From Chamaelirium japonicum (Eukaryota; Streptophyta; Magnoliopsida; Liliales; Melanthiaceae): a stretch of DNA of 64,000 bases. The stretch's first letter is position 1; each line of letters begins with the position of its first letter. This document shows, piece by piece, positions 10,867-25,800 of this stretch. A program made the position numbers and the translations under genes. Location of the stretch: positions 1,240,001-1,304,000 of the forward strand of contig CANTAL010000003.1 in the NCBI GenBank assembly GCA_947650365.1, in the 5' to 3' direction. The notes beneath the pieces are model-generated. The model searched no databases and was not told where the DNA came from. It worked only from the letters and a program-made list of their open reading frames with translations.

Positions 10867-13043
10867 ACGATCCATTATAATCAATTCGTACGCTCTATTC
10901 TTATTCATTCAAACGATCCATTCTAATTCATTCGCACAATCCATTCTAATTCATTCGTACGATCCATTCTAATTCATTCGTACGATCCATTCTAATTCAT
11001 TCGTATGATCTATTCTAACTCATTCGGTGGATCCATTATAATTTATTCGTATGATCCATTCTAATTTATTTGCACGAATATACGATTCATTCTAATTCAT
11101 TCGCACGAATGTATCCATTCTAATTTATTCGTACGATCCATTCTAATTCATTCGCATGATCTATTCTAATTCATTCGCACAAATGTATCCATTCTAATTC
11201 ATTCGTTCGATTCATTCTAATTCATTCGCATAAATATATCCATTCTAATTCATTCGTACGATCCATTCTAATTCATTCGCACGATCCATTCTAATTCATT
11301 CGCACAAATGTATCCATTCTAATTCATTCCTACAATCCATTCTAATTCATTCTCATGATCCATTCTAATTCATTTGTACGATCCATTCTAATCCATTCGT
11401 ACGATCCATTCTAATTCATTCGTACGATCCATTCTAATTCATTCTCACGATCTATTCTAATTCATTCGCATGATCCATTCTAATTCATTCGTACGATCCA
11501 TTCTAATTCATTCGTACAATCCATTCAAATTTATTCGTACGATGCAATCTAATTCATTCGCACGAATATATCCATTCTAATTCATTCGTACGATCCTTTT
11601 AAATTTATTCGCACGATCCATTCTAATTCATTCATATGATCCATTCTAATTCATTCCTACGATCTATTCTTATTCATTCGCTCGAATGTATCCATTCTAA
11701 TTCATTCGTTCGATCCATTCGAATTCATTTGTACGATCCATTCTAATTCATTCATACGATCCTTTCTAATTCATTCGCACGATCCATTCTAATTCATTCG
11801 TACGATCGATCCATTCTAATTTATTCGCATGATCTATTCTACTTTATTCGCACGAATGTATCCATTCTAAGTCATTCGTATGATCCATTCTAATTCATTC
11901 GTACGGTCCATTCAAATTCATTCGTACGATCCATTCTAATTCATTCGCACGATCCGTTCTAATTCATTCCTATGATCCATTCTAATTCATTCGCACGAAT
12001 ATAACCATTCTAATTCATTCGTACGATCCATTCTAATTCATTCCTACGATCCATTCTAATTCATTCGCACGAATATATCCATTCTAATTCATTTGAACGA
12101 TACATTCTAATTCATTCTTATGATCCATTCTAATTCATTCGTACGATCCATTCTAATTCATTCGCTCGAATGTATCCATTCTAATTCATTCGTACGATCC
12201 ATTCTAATTCATTCGTACGATCCATTCTAATTCATTCTCATGAATGTAACTTTTCTAATTCATTTGTATGATCCATTCTAATTCATTTGTATGATCCATT
12301 CTAATTCATTCGTACAATCTATTCTAATTCATTCGTACGATCCTTTCTAATTCATTCGCACGATCCATTCTAATTCTTTCATATGATCCATTCTAATTCA
12401 TTCGTACGATCCATTCTAATTCATTCGTATGATCAATTCTAATTCATTCGCACGATCCATTCTAATTCATTCGTATGATCCATTCTAATTCAATTCGTGC
12501 AATCCATTCAAATTCATTTGCACAAATGTATCCATTCTAATTCATTCGTACAAATGTATCCATTCTAATTCATTCGTACGATCCATTCTAATTCATTCGT
12601 ACGATTCATTCTAATTCATTCGCACGATCCATTCTAATTCATTCGTACGTTCCATTATAATTCATTCGTATGATCTATTCTAATTCATTCACACGAATGT
12701 ATCCATTCTAATTCATTTTCACGATCCATTCTAATTCATTCCTATGATCCATTCTAATTCATTCGTACGATCCTTTCTAATTCATTCGCTCGAAGGTATC
12801 CATTCTAATTCATTCGTACGATACATTCTAATTCGTTCGTACGATCCATTCTAATTCGTTCGTACGATCCATTCTAATTCGTTCGTATGATTCATTCTAA
12901 TTCATTCGTACGATCCATTCTAATGCATTCGTACGATTCATTCTAATTCATTCGCATGATCCATTCTAATTCATTCGTATGATCCATTCTAATTCATTCG
13001 TACGATCTATTCTAATTTATTCGCTCGAATGTAACCTTTCTAA
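10867..13043 (-). repeat. satellite block 6, reverse
   Basis: Counterpart of 25.80-28.13 kb; its last kilobase is also copied at 14.92-15.91 kb. Ends at the 12-bp palindrome TTCTAATTAGAA (13038-13049), not at the core. Confidence 0.93.
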
Positions 13044-14915
13044 TTAGAATGGATCGTACAAATGAATTAGAAAGGTTACATTCGTGAGAATGAATTTGAA
13101 TTGATCGTACGAATGAATTATAATGGATCGTCCGAATGAATTAGAATGGATACATTCGAGCGAATGAATTAGAATTGATCGTACGAACGAATTAGAATGG
13201 ATCATAGGAATGAATTAGACGTGCAAAAGAATTAGAATGGATCGTGCGAATGAATTAGAATGTATCGTACCAATGCATTAGAATGGATCCACCGAATGAG
13301 TTAGAATGGATCATACGAATGAATTAGAATGGATCGTATGAATGGATTAGAATGGATCGTACGAATGGATTAGAATGGATCGTACTAATGAATTAGAATG
13401 AATTGTACGAATGCATTAGAATGGATCGTACGAATGAATTAGAATAAATCGTACGAACGAATTAGAATGGATCGTACGAAAGAATTAAAATGGATCGTAT
13501 GAACGAATTAGAATGGATCGTATGAATGAATTAGAATGGATACATTCGAGCGAATGAATTAAAATGGATCGTACGAATGAATTAGAATGGATCATAGTAA
13601 TGAATTAGAATGGATCATGCAAATAAATTAGAATGGATACATTCGTGTGAATGAATTAGAATAGATCATACGAAATGAATTAGAAAGGATCGTAGGAATG
13701 AATTAGAAAGGATCGTATGAACGAATTAGAATGGATCGTATGAATGAAGTAGAATGGATACATTCGAGCGAATGAATTAAAAAGGATCGTACGAATGAAT
13801 TAGAAAGGATCGTAGGAATGAATTAGAATGGATCGTGCGAATGAATTAGAATGGATTGTACGAATGAATTATAATAGATACATTCGTGTGAATGAATTAG
13901 AATGGATCATATGAAAGAATTAGAATGGATCGTGCAAATGAATTAGAATGGATACATTCGAGCGAATGAATTAGAATGGATCGTATGAATGAATTAGAAT
14001 GGATCATAGGAATGAATTAGAATGGATCGTGCAAATGAATTAGAATGGATACATTCGTGCGAATGAATTAGAATGGATCGTAGGAATGAATTAGAATGGA
14101 TCGTACGAATGGATTAGAATGGATCATATGAATGAATTAGAATGGTTACATTCGTGCGAATGAATTAGAATGGATCGTACGAATGGGTTAGAATGGATCG
14201 TACGAATGGATTAGAACGGATATATTTGTACGAATGAATTAGAATGGATCGTACGAATGGATTAGAATGGATCATACGAATGAATTAGATTGTAGGAATG
14301 AGTTAGAATGAATCGTACGAATGAATTAGAATGGATCGTACAAATGAATTAGAATGGATCGAGCGAATGAATTAGAATGGATCGTACGAATGAATTAGAA
14401 TGGATCATAGGAATGAATTAGAATTGATCGTGCAAATGAATTAGAATGGATACATTCGTGCAATTGAATTAGAATGGATCATAGGAATTAATTAGAATGG
14501 ATCGTACGAATGAATTAGAATGGATACATTTGTACGAATGAATTAGAATGGATCGTTCGAATGAATTAGAATGGATCGTACGAATGGATTAGAATGGATC
14601 GTACAAATGGATTAGAATGGATCGTACAAATTAGAATGGATCGAACGAATGAATTAAAATGGATACATTCATACGACTGAATTAGAAATTTATTCGTACG
14701 ATCCATTCAAATTCAATCGTATGATCCATTCAAATTCATTCGCTCGAATGTATCCATTCTAATTCATTCATACGATCCATTCTAATTCGTTCATACGATC
14801 CATTCTAATTCGTTCGCACGATCCATTCTAATTCATTCGTACGATCTATTCTAATTCATTCGCATGATCCATTCTAATTCATTCGTACGATCCATTCTAA
14901 TTCATTCGTACGATC
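12040..14915. repeat. 2.86 kb tandem duplication, unit A
   Basis: The TTCTAATTAGAA join at 13043 and the AAATTT join at 14688 recur 2864 and 2847 bp to the right. The shared word TTTGAACGATAC is at 12092 and 14979. Confidence 0.88.
13044..14688 (+). repeat. satellite block 7, forward
   Basis: Copied at 15.91-17.54 kb and, shorter by about 430 bp, at 28.13-29.33 kb. Contains the 245-bp higher-order run from about 13951. Ends at AAATTT (14686-14691). Confidence 0.93.
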
Positions 14916-15907
14916 CATTCTAATTCATTCCTACGATCCATTCTAATTCATTCGCACGAATATATCCATTCTAATTCATTTGAACGATACATTCTAATTC
15001 ATTCTTATGATCCATTCTAATTCATTCGTACGATCCATTCTAATTCATTCGCTCGAATGTATCCATTCTAATTCATTCGTACGATCCATTCTAATTCATT
15101 CGTACGATCCATTCTAATTCATTCTCATGAATGTAACCTTTCTAATTCATTTGTATGATCCATTCTAATTCATTTGTATGATCCATTCTAATTCATTCGT
15201 ACAATCTATTCTAATTCATTCGTACGATCCTTTCTAATTCATTCGCACGATCCATTTTAATTCATTCGTACGATCCATTCTAATTCATTCGTATGATCAA
15301 TTCTAATTCATTCGCACGATCCATTCTAATTCATTCGTATGATCCATTCTAATTCAATTCGTGCAATCCATTCAAATTTATTCGCACAAATGTATCCATT
15401 CTAATTCATTCGTACAAATGTATCCATTCTAATTCATTCGTACGATCCATTCTAATTCATTCGTACGATTCATTCTAATTCATTCGCACGATCCATTCTA
15501 ATTCATTCGTACGTTCCATTCTAATTCATTCGTATGATCTATTCTAATTCATTCACACGAATGTATCCATTCTAATTCATTTTCACGATCCATTCTAATT
15601 CATTCCTATGATCCATTCTAATTCATTCGTACGATCCTTTCTAATTCATTCGCTCGAAGGTATCCATTCTAATTCATTCGTACGATACATTCTAATTCGT
15701 TCGTACGATCCATTCTAATTCGTTCGTACGATCCATTCTAATTCGTTCGTATGATTCATTCTAATTCATTCGTACGATCCATTCTAATGCATTCGTACGA
15801 TTCATTCTAATTCATTCGCATGATCCATTCTAATTCATTCGTATGATCCATTCTAATTCATTCGTACGATCTATTCTAATTCATTCGCTCGAATGTAACC
15901 TTTCTAA
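14689..15907 (-). repeat. satellite block 8, reverse
   Basis: The first 220 bp match the start of block 10; from about 14.92 kb it matches the end of block 6, so the tandem duplication breakpoint is inside this block. Ends at TTCTAATTAGAA (15902-15913). Confidence 0.93.
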
Positions 15908-17760
15908 TTAGAATGGATCGTACAAATGAATTAGAAAGGTTACATTCGTGAGAATGAATTTGAATTGATCGTACGAATGAATTATAATGGATCGTACGAA
16001 TGAATTAGAATGGATACATTCGAGCGAATGAATTAGAATTGATCGTACGAACGAATTAGAATGGATCATAGGAATGAATTAGAATGGATCGTGCAAATGA
16101 ATTAGAATGGGTCGTGTGAATGAATTAGAATGTATCGTACGAATGCATTAGAATGGATCCACCGAATGAGTTAGAATGGATCATACGAATGAATTAGAAT
16201 GGATCGTATGAATGGATTAGAATGGATCGTACGAATGGATTAGAATGGATCGTACTAATGAATTAGAAAGAATTGTACGAATGCTTTAGAATGGATCGTA
16301 CGAATGAATTAGAATAAATCGTACGAACGAATTAGAATGGATCGTACGAAAGAATTAAAATGGATCGTATGAACGAATTAGAATGGATCGTATGAATGAA
16401 TTAGAATGGATACATTCGAGCGAATGAATTAAAATGGATCGTACGAATGAATTAGAATGGATCATAGTAATGAATTAGAATGGATCGTGCAAATAAATTA
16501 GAATGGATACATTCGTGTGAATGAATTAGAATAGATCATACGAAATGAATTAGAAAGGATCATAGGAATGAATTAGAAAGGATCGTATGAACGAATTAGA
16601 ATGGATCGTATGAATGAATTAGAATGGATACATTCGAGCGAATGAATTAAAAAGGATCGTAGGAATGAATTAGAAAGGATCGTAGGAATGAATTAGAATG
16701 GATCGTGCGAATGAATTAGAATGGATTGTACGAATGAATTATAATAGATACATTCGTGCGAATGAATTAGAATGGATCATATGAAAGAATTAGAATGGAT
16801 CGTGCGAATGAATTAGAATGGATACATTCGAGCGAATGAATTAGAATGGATCGTATGAATGAATTAGAATGGATCGTGCAAATGAGTTAGAATGGATACA
16901 TTCGTGCGAATGAATTAGAATGGATCGTAGGAATGAATTAGAATGGATCGTACGAATGGATTAGAATGGATCATATGAATGAATTAGAATGGTTACATTC
17001 GTGCGAATGAATTAGAATGGATCGTACGAATGGGTTAGAATGGATCATACGAATGGATTAGAACGGATATATTCGTACGAATGAATTAGAATGGATCGTA
17101 CGAATGGATTAGAATGGATCATACGAATGAATTAGATCGTAGGAATGAGTTAGAATGAATCGTACAAATGAATTAGAATGGATCGTACAAATGAATTAGA
17201 ATGGATCGAGCGATTGAATTAGAATGGATCGTACGAATGAATTAGAATGGATCATAGGAATGAATTAGAATTGATCGTGCAAATGAATTAGAATGGATAC
17301 ATTCAAGCAATTGAATTAGAATGGATCAAAGGAATTAATTAGAATGGATCGTACGAATGAATTAGAATGGATACATTTGTACGAATGAATTAGAATGGAT
17401 CGTTCGAATGAATTAGAATGGATCGTACGAATGGATTAGAATGGATCGTACAAATGGATTAGAATGGATCGTACAAATTAGAATGGATCGAACGAATGAA
17501 TTAAAATGGATACATTCATACGACTGAATTAGAAATTTATTCGTACGATCCATTCAAATTCAATCGTATGATCCATTCTAATTCATTCGCTCGAATGTAT
17601 CCATTCTAATTCATTCATACGATCCATTCTAATTCGTTCATACGATCCATTCTAATTCGTTCGCACGATCCATTCTAATTCATTCGTACGATCTATTCTA
17701 ATTCATTCGCATGATCCATTCTAATTCATTCGTACGATCCATTCTAATTCATTCGTACAA
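14916..17760. repeat. 2.86 kb tandem duplication, unit B
   Basis: Directly follows unit A. It lacks one 23-bp unit present in A near 12370 and has other small differences, so the copies have diverged slightly. Confidence 0.88.
15908..17535 (+). repeat. satellite block 9, forward
   Basis: Second tandem copy of block 7, with small indels (17 bp shorter overall). Ends at AAATTT (17533-17538). Confidence 0.93.
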
Positions 17761-20700
17761 TCCTTTCAAATTCATTCATACGATGCAATCTAATTCATTC
17801 GCACAAATGTATCTATTCTAATTCACTCGTACAATGCGTTCTAATCCATTCGTACGATCCATTCCAATCCATTCGTACGATCCATTCTAATTCATTCGTA
17901 TGAATGTAACCATTCTAATTCATTCGCTCAATCCATTCTAATTCATTCGTACGATCCATTCTAATTCATTCCTTCGATCTATTCTAATTCATTCGCTCGA
18001 ATGTATCCATTCTAATTCATTCGTTCGATCCATTCTAATTCATTCGTACGATCCATTCTAATTCATTTGCACGATCCATTCTAATTCATTCCTATGATCC
18101 ATTCTAATTCATTCGTACGATCTATTCTAATTCATTCGCTCAAATGTATCCATTCTAATTTATTTGTACAATCCATTCTAATTCATTCGTACGATCTATT
18201 CTTATTCATTCGCACAAATGTATCCATTCTAAATCATTTGTACGATCCATTCTAATTCATTCGTACGATCCATTCTAATTCATTCGCACAAATGTATCCA
18301 TTCTAATTTATTCGTTCGATCCATTCTAATTCATTCGCATAAATATATCCATTCCTCGATCCATTCTAATTCATTCGCACAAATGTATCCATTCTAATTC
18401 ATTCGTACAATCCATTCTAATTCATTCGCACGATCCATTCTAATTCATTCGTATGATCCATTCTAATTCATTCCTATGATCTATTCTAATTCATTCGCTC
18501 GAATATATCTATTCTAATTCATTCGTTCGATCCATTCTAATTCATTCGTACGATCTATTCAAATTCATTCGCATGATCCATTCTAATTCATTCGTACGAT
18601 CCATTCTAATTCATTCTCACGAATGTAACCTTTCTAATTCATTTGTATGATCCATTCTAATTCATTCGTAAGATCCATTCTATTCAATTGTATGATCCAT
18701 TTTAATTCATTCGCACGATCAATTCTAATTCATTCATCCGATCCATTCTAATTCATTCGCATGAATGTATCCATTCTAATTCATTCGTACGATCCATTCT
18801 AATTCATTCGTATGATCCATTCTAACTCATTCGGTGGATCCATTCTAATTCATTCGTACGATCCATTCTAATTCATTCGCACGATCCATTCTAATTTATT
18901 CGTATGATCCATTCTAATTCATTCGTACGATCTATTCTAATTCATTCGCATGATCCATTCTAATTCATTCGTACAATCCATTCTAATTCATTCATACAAT
19001 CCATTCAAATTTATTCGTACGATGCAATCTAATTCATTCGCACAAATGTATCTATTCTAATTCATTCGTACAATGAGTTCTAATCCATTCGTACGATCCT
19101 TTCTAATTCATTCGTATGATCAATTCTAATTCATTCGTAAGATCCATTCTAATTCATTCGTACGATCCATTCTAATTCATTTGCACGAATGTAACCATTC
19201 TAATTCATTCGTACGATCCATTCTAATTCATTCGTACAATCCATTTTAATTCATTCGTACGATCCATTCTAATTTATTCGCACGAATGTATCCATTCTAA
19301 TTCATTCTAATTCATTCGTACGATCCATTCTCACGCATTCGTACGATTCATTCTAATTCATTCGCACGATCCATTTTAATTCATTCGTACGATCCATTCT
19401 AATTCATTCTCATGAATGTAACCTTTCTAATTCATTTGTATGATCCATTCTAATTCATTCGTACGATCCATTCTAATTCATTCGTACGATCCATTCTAAT
19501 TCATTCCTATGATCCATTCTAATTCATTCATACGTTCCATTCTAATTTATTCGCACGATCCATTCTAATTCATTCGTACGATCCATTCTAATTCATTCGT
19601 ACGATCCATTCTAATTCATTCGCATGATCCATTCTAATTCATTTGTACGATTCAATCTAATTCATTCGTACAATCCATTAAAATTCATTCGTACGATGCA
19701 ATCTAATTCATTCGAACAAATGTATCTATTCTAATTCATTCGTACAATAAGTTCTAATTCATTCGTATGATCCATTCTAATCCATTCGTACAATCCATTC
19801 TAATTCATTCATATGATCCATTCTAATTCATTCGTACGATCCATTCTAATTCATTCGTATGATCCATTCTAATTCATTCGTACGATCCATTCTAATTCAT
19901 TTGCATGAATGTATCCATTCTAATTTATTCGTACGATCCAGTCTAATTTATTCGTACGATCCAGTCTAATTCATTCATTTGCACGATCCATTCTAATTCA
20001 TTCCTATGATCCATTCTAATTTATTCATATAATCCATTCTAATTCATTCGTGCGATCCATTCTAATTCATTCGTACGAATGTATCCATTCTAATTCATTC
20101 GCTCGAATGTATCCATTCAAATTCATTCGAACGATCTATTCTAATTCGTTCATACGATCCATTCTAATTCATTCGTACGATCCATTCTAATTCGTTCATA
20201 CGATTCATTCTAATTCATTCGTACGATCCATTCTAATGCATTCGTACGATTCAGTCTAATTCATTCGCACGATCCATTCTAATTCATTCGTACGTTCCAT
20301 TCTTATTCATTCGTCCGATCCATTCTAATTCATTCATACGATCCATTCAAATTCATTCGTACGATCCATTCTAATTTATTCACACGATCCATTCTAATTC
20401 ATTCGTATGATCCATTCTAATTAATTCGCACAATCCAATTTAATTCAAACGTACGATCCATTCTAATTCATTTACATGATGTATTCTAATTCATTCGTAC
20501 GATCCATTCCAATTCATTTGTACGATCCATTTTAATTCATTTGTATGATCCATTCTAATGCATTCGTACGATTCATTCTAATTTATTTGCACGATCCATT
20601 CTATTTCATTCGTACGATCCATTCTAATTCATTCGTACGATCCATTCAAATTCATTCGCATGATCTATTCTAATTCATTCGTACGATCCATTCTAATTCA

Positions 20701-22910
20701 TTGTCATGGATGTAACCTTTCTAATTTTTTTGTATGATCCATTCTAATTCATTCGTACGATCCGTTCTAATCCATTCGTACGATCCATTGTAATTCATTC
20801 ATACAATCCATTCATATTCATTCGCACAAATGTATCCATTCAAATTCATTCGTACGATCCTTTCTAATTAATTCGCACGATCCATTCTAATTAAGTCATA
20901 TGAATGTATTCATTTTAATTCATTCATACGATCCATTCTAATTCGTACGATCCATTCTAATCCATTCGTACGATCCATTCTAATTCATTCGCACGAATGT
21001 AACCATTCTAATTCATTCGTACGATCCATTCTAATTCATTCCTACGATCCATTCTAAGTCATTCGCATGAATGTATCCATTCTAATTCATTTGCACGATC
21101 CATTCTAATTCATTCCTATGATCCATTCTAATTCATTCGTACGATCGATTCTAATTCATTCGTTCGAATGTATCCATTCTAATTCATTCGTACGATCCAT
21201 TCTAATTCATTCGAACGATCCATTCTAATCTATTCGTACGATCCATTCTAATTCATTCGTACAATGCGTTCTAATCCATTAGTACGATCCATTCTAATTC
21301 ATTCGTACGATCCATTCTAATTCATTTGTACGAACCATTCTAATTCATTCGCTCGAATATATCCATTCTAATTCATTCGTACGATCCATTCTAATTCATT
21401 CGTATGATCCATTCTAACTCATTCGGTGGATCCATTCTAATTCATTCGTACGATCCATTCTAATTCATTCGCACGATCCATTCTAATTTATTCCTACGAT
21501 CTATTCTAATTCATTCGTACGATCTATTCTAATTTATTCGCATGATCCATTCTAATTCATTCGAACGATCCATTCTAATTCATTCGTACAATCCATACAA
21601 ATTCATTCGTACGATGCAATCTAATTCATGCGCACAAATGTATCTATTCTAATTCATTCGTACAATGCGTTCTAATCCATTCGTACGATCCATTCTAATC
21701 CATTCGTACAATCCATTCAAATTCATTCGCACGAATGTAACCATTCAAATTCATCGTACAATCCATTCTAATTCATTCCTACAATCCATTCTAATTCATT
21801 CACACGAATGTATCCTTTCTAATTCATTTGCACGATCCATCTAATCCATTCCTATGATCCATTCTATTTCATTCGTACGATCCATTCTAATTCATTCACT
21901 CGAATGTATCCATTCTAATTCATTCGTACGATCCATTCTAATTCGTTCGTACGATCCATTCTAATTCGTTCGTACGATCCATTCTAATCCATTCGTACAA
22001 TCCATTCTAATCTATTCGTACGATCCATTCTAATCCATTCGTACGATCCATTCTAATTCATTCTCACAAATGTAACCTTTCTAATTCATTTGTACGATCC
22101 ATTCTAATCCATTCGTACGATCCATTCTAATCCATTCGTACGATCCATTCTAATTCATTCGCACGAATGTAACCATTCTAATTCATTCGTACGATCCATT
22201 CTAACTCATTCCTGCAATCCATTCTATTTCATTCGCACGAATGTATCCATTCTAATTCATTTGCACGATCCATTCTAATTCAATCCTATGATCCATTCTA
22301 ATTCATTCGTACGATCCATTCAAATTCATTCGTACGATCCATTCTAATTCATTCGTACGATCCAATCTAATTCATTCGCATGATCCATTCGTACGATCCA
22401 TTCTAATTCATTCCTACGATCCATTCTAATTCGTTCGTATGATCCATTCTAATTCGTTCATACGATCCATTCTAATTCATTCACACGATCCATTCTAATT
22501 CATTCGTACGATCCATTCTAATTCATTCGTACGATCCATTCTAATTCATTCGTATGATCCATTTTAACTCATTCGCACAAATGTATCCATTCTAATTCAT
22601 TCGTATGATCCATTCTAATTCATTCGCACGATCCATTCTAATTCATTCGTACGATCCATTCTAATTCATTCGCACAAATATAACCATTCTAATTCATTTG
22701 TATGATCCATTCTAATTCATTCGTATGATCCATTCTAATCCATTCGCATGATCCATTGTATGATCCATTCTAATTCATTCGTAAGATCAATTCTAATTCA
22801 TTTGTACGATCCATTCTAATTCATTCGCACGATCCATTCTAATTTATTTGTACGATCCATTTTAATTCATTTGCATGATCCATTCTAAATCATTAGTATG
22901 ATACATTCAT
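17536..22910 (-). repeat. satellite block 10, reverse (longest, 5.4 kb)
   Basis: Longest single-orientation run in the window. Several units are shortened or run together (near 18355, 18690, 19983 and 22740). Carries reverse GGATCC variants near 18836 and 21427. Ends on core CATATG (22908-22913). Confidence 0.93.
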
Positions 22911-23561
22911 ATGACTGAATTAGAATGGATTGTACGAATGAATTGGAATTGATCATACAAATGAATTAGAATGGATCGTACGAATGAATTAGAATGGATC
23001 GTACGAATGAATTAGAATGGATATATTTGAACGAATAAACTAGAATGGATCATACGAATGAATTAGAATGGATCGTACAAATGAATTAGAATGGATCGTA
23101 CGAATGAATTAGAATGGATCGTACAAATGAATTAGAAAGGTTACATTTGTGAGAATGAATTAGAATGGATCGTACGAATGAATTAGAATGGATCGTACTA
23201 ATGGATTAGAATGGATCGTAAGAATGAATTAGAATGGATCGTACGAATGCATTAGAATGGATACATTCGTGCGAATGAATTAGAATGGATCGTACGAATG
23301 AATTAGAATGGATACATTTGTGCGATTGAATTAGAATGGATCGTACGAATGAATTAGAATGGATCATACGAATGAATTAGAATGGATCGTGTGAATGAAA
23401 TAGAATGGATCGTGCGAATGAATTAGAATGGATACATTCATACAAATGAATTAGAACGGATCGTACGAATGAATTAGAATAGATCGTACGAATGAATTAG
23501 AATGGTTACATTCGTGCGAATGAATTAGAATGGATCGTACGAATGGATTAGAATGGATCGT
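22911..23561 (+). repeat. satellite block 11, forward
   Basis: Its end matches block 3. The word at 23021 matches the left end of block 1, so blocks 1-3 and 11 are relatives. Ends with the same GGATCGT to CTAATTC join as block 3. Confidence 0.92.
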
Positions 23562-24368
23562 CTAATTCATTCGTACGATCTATTCTAATTCATTTGTATG
23601 ATCCATTCTAATTCATTCCTACGATCTATTCTAATTCATTCGCTCGAATGTATCCATTCTAATTCATTTGTACGATCCATTCTTATTCATTCGTACGATC
23701 CATTCAAATTCATTCGCATGATCCATTCTAATTCATTCGTACGATCCATTCTAATTCATTCTCACGAATGTAACCTTTCTAATTCATTTGTATGATCAAT
23801 TCTAATTCATTCGTACGATCCATTCTAATCCATTCGTACGATCCATTCTAATTCATTCGTACAATCCATTCTAATTCATTCGCACGAATGTATCCATTCT
23901 AATTCATTCGCTCGAATGTATCGATTCTAATTCATTCGTACGATCCATTCTAATTCATTCGTCCGATCCATTCTAATTCATTCGCACGAATGTATCCATT
24001 CTAATTCATTCGTACAATCCATTCTAATTCATTCGCACGATCCATTCTAATTCATTCGTATGATCCATTCTAATTCATTCGTACGATCCATTCTAATTCA
24101 TTTGCTCGAATGTATCCATTCTAATTCATTCGTACGATCCATTCTAATTTATTCGTACGATCCATTCTAATTCATTCTCACAAATGTAACCTTTCTAATT
24201 CATTTGTATGATCCATTCTAATTCATTCGAACGATCCATTCTAATCCATTCGTAAGATCCATTCTAATCCATTCATACGATCCATTCTAATCCATTCGTA
24301 CGATCCATTATAATTCATTCGCACGATCCATTCTAATTCATCGCACGAATCCGTTCTAATTCATTCGC
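23562..24368 (-). repeat. satellite block 12, reverse
   Basis: Copy of block 4; a stretch of about 210 bp from 23909 differs from 8881 onward at about two positions by eye. Ends on CGCACG (24366-24371) between CATT and AATG. Confidence 0.93.
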
Positions 24369-25800
24369 ACGAATGAATTAGAATGGATACATTCGTGCGA
24401 ATGAATTAGAACGGATTCGTGCGATGAATTAGAATGGATTAGAATGGATACATTCGAGTGAATGAATTAGAATGAATCGTACGAATGAGTTAGAATGGAT
24501 CGTACGAATGGATTAGAATGGATCATACGAATTGATTTGAATGGATCGTACGAATGGATTAAAATGGATCGTACGAATGAATTAGAATGGATCATACAAA
24601 TGAATTAGAAAGGTTACATTCGTGAGAATGTATTAGAATGGAGCGTATGAATGAATTAGAATGGATCGCACGAATGAATTAGAATGGATACATTCGAGCA
24701 AATGAATTAGAATGGATCGTACGAATGAATTAGAATGGATCATACGAATGAATTAGAATGGATCGTGCGAATGAATTTGAATAGATTGTACGAATGAATT
24801 AGAATGAATACATTCGTGCGAATGAATAAGAATGGATCGGACGAATGAATTAGAATGGATCGTACGAATGAATTAGAATGGATACATTCGAGCGAATGAA
24901 TTAGAATGGATACATTCGTGCGAATGAATTAGAATGGATCGTACGAATGGATTAGAATGGATCGTACGAATGGATTAGAATGGATCGTACGAATGGATTA
25001 GAATGGATCGTACGAATGAATTAGAATGGATCATACAAATGAATTAGAAAGGTTACATTCATGAGAATGAATTAGAATTGATCATATGAATGAATTAGAA
25101 TGGATCATGCGAACGAATTTGAATGGATCGTACGAATGAATCAGAATAGATCGTACGAATGGATTAGAATGGATACATTCAAGCGAATGAATTAGAATAG
25201 ATCTTAGGAATGAATTAGAATAGATCGTAGGAATGAATTAGATTGGATCGTACGAATGAATTAGAATGGATCATGCGAATGAATTAAAATGGATCGTACA
25301 AATGAATTTGAATGGATCATACGAACGAATTAGAATGGATCGTATGAACGAATTAGAATGGATCGTACGAATGAATTAGAATGGATCATACGAATGAATT
25401 AGAATGGATCATATGAATGAATTAGAATGGTTACATTCGTGCGAATGAATTAGAATGGATCGTACGAATGGATTAGAATGAATCGTACGAATGGATTAGA
25501 ACACATTGTACGAATGAATTAGAATAGATACATTTGTGCGAATGAATTAGATTGCATCGTACGAATGAATTTGAACGGACCGTACGAATGAATTAAAATG
25601 GATCCACCGAATGAGTTAGAGTAGATCATACGAATGAATTAGAATGGATCGTACGAATGAATTAGAATGGATTGTGCGAATGAATTAGAATGGATCTTAT
25701 GAATGAATTAGAATGGATCGTACGAATGAATTAGAATGGATCATGCGAATGAATTAGAAACATTCATGCGAATGAATTAGAATGAATTAGATTTCATCGT
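24369..25800 (+). repeat. satellite block 13, forward
   Basis: Copy of block 5, shorter by about 90 bp. Ends on CGTACG (25798-25803). Confidence 0.93.

Larger units (their letters stand above)
8472..14910. repeat. segmental duplication inside the array, copy 1
   Basis: Five consecutive inversion junctions here (8631, 9342, 10866, 13043, 14688) recur in the same order and with the same sequences at 23561, 24368, 25800, 28125 and 29333. Offsets are 14.6-15.1 kb, with indels. The junctions are unique enough to prove copying of a whole multi-block segment. Confidence 0.9.
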
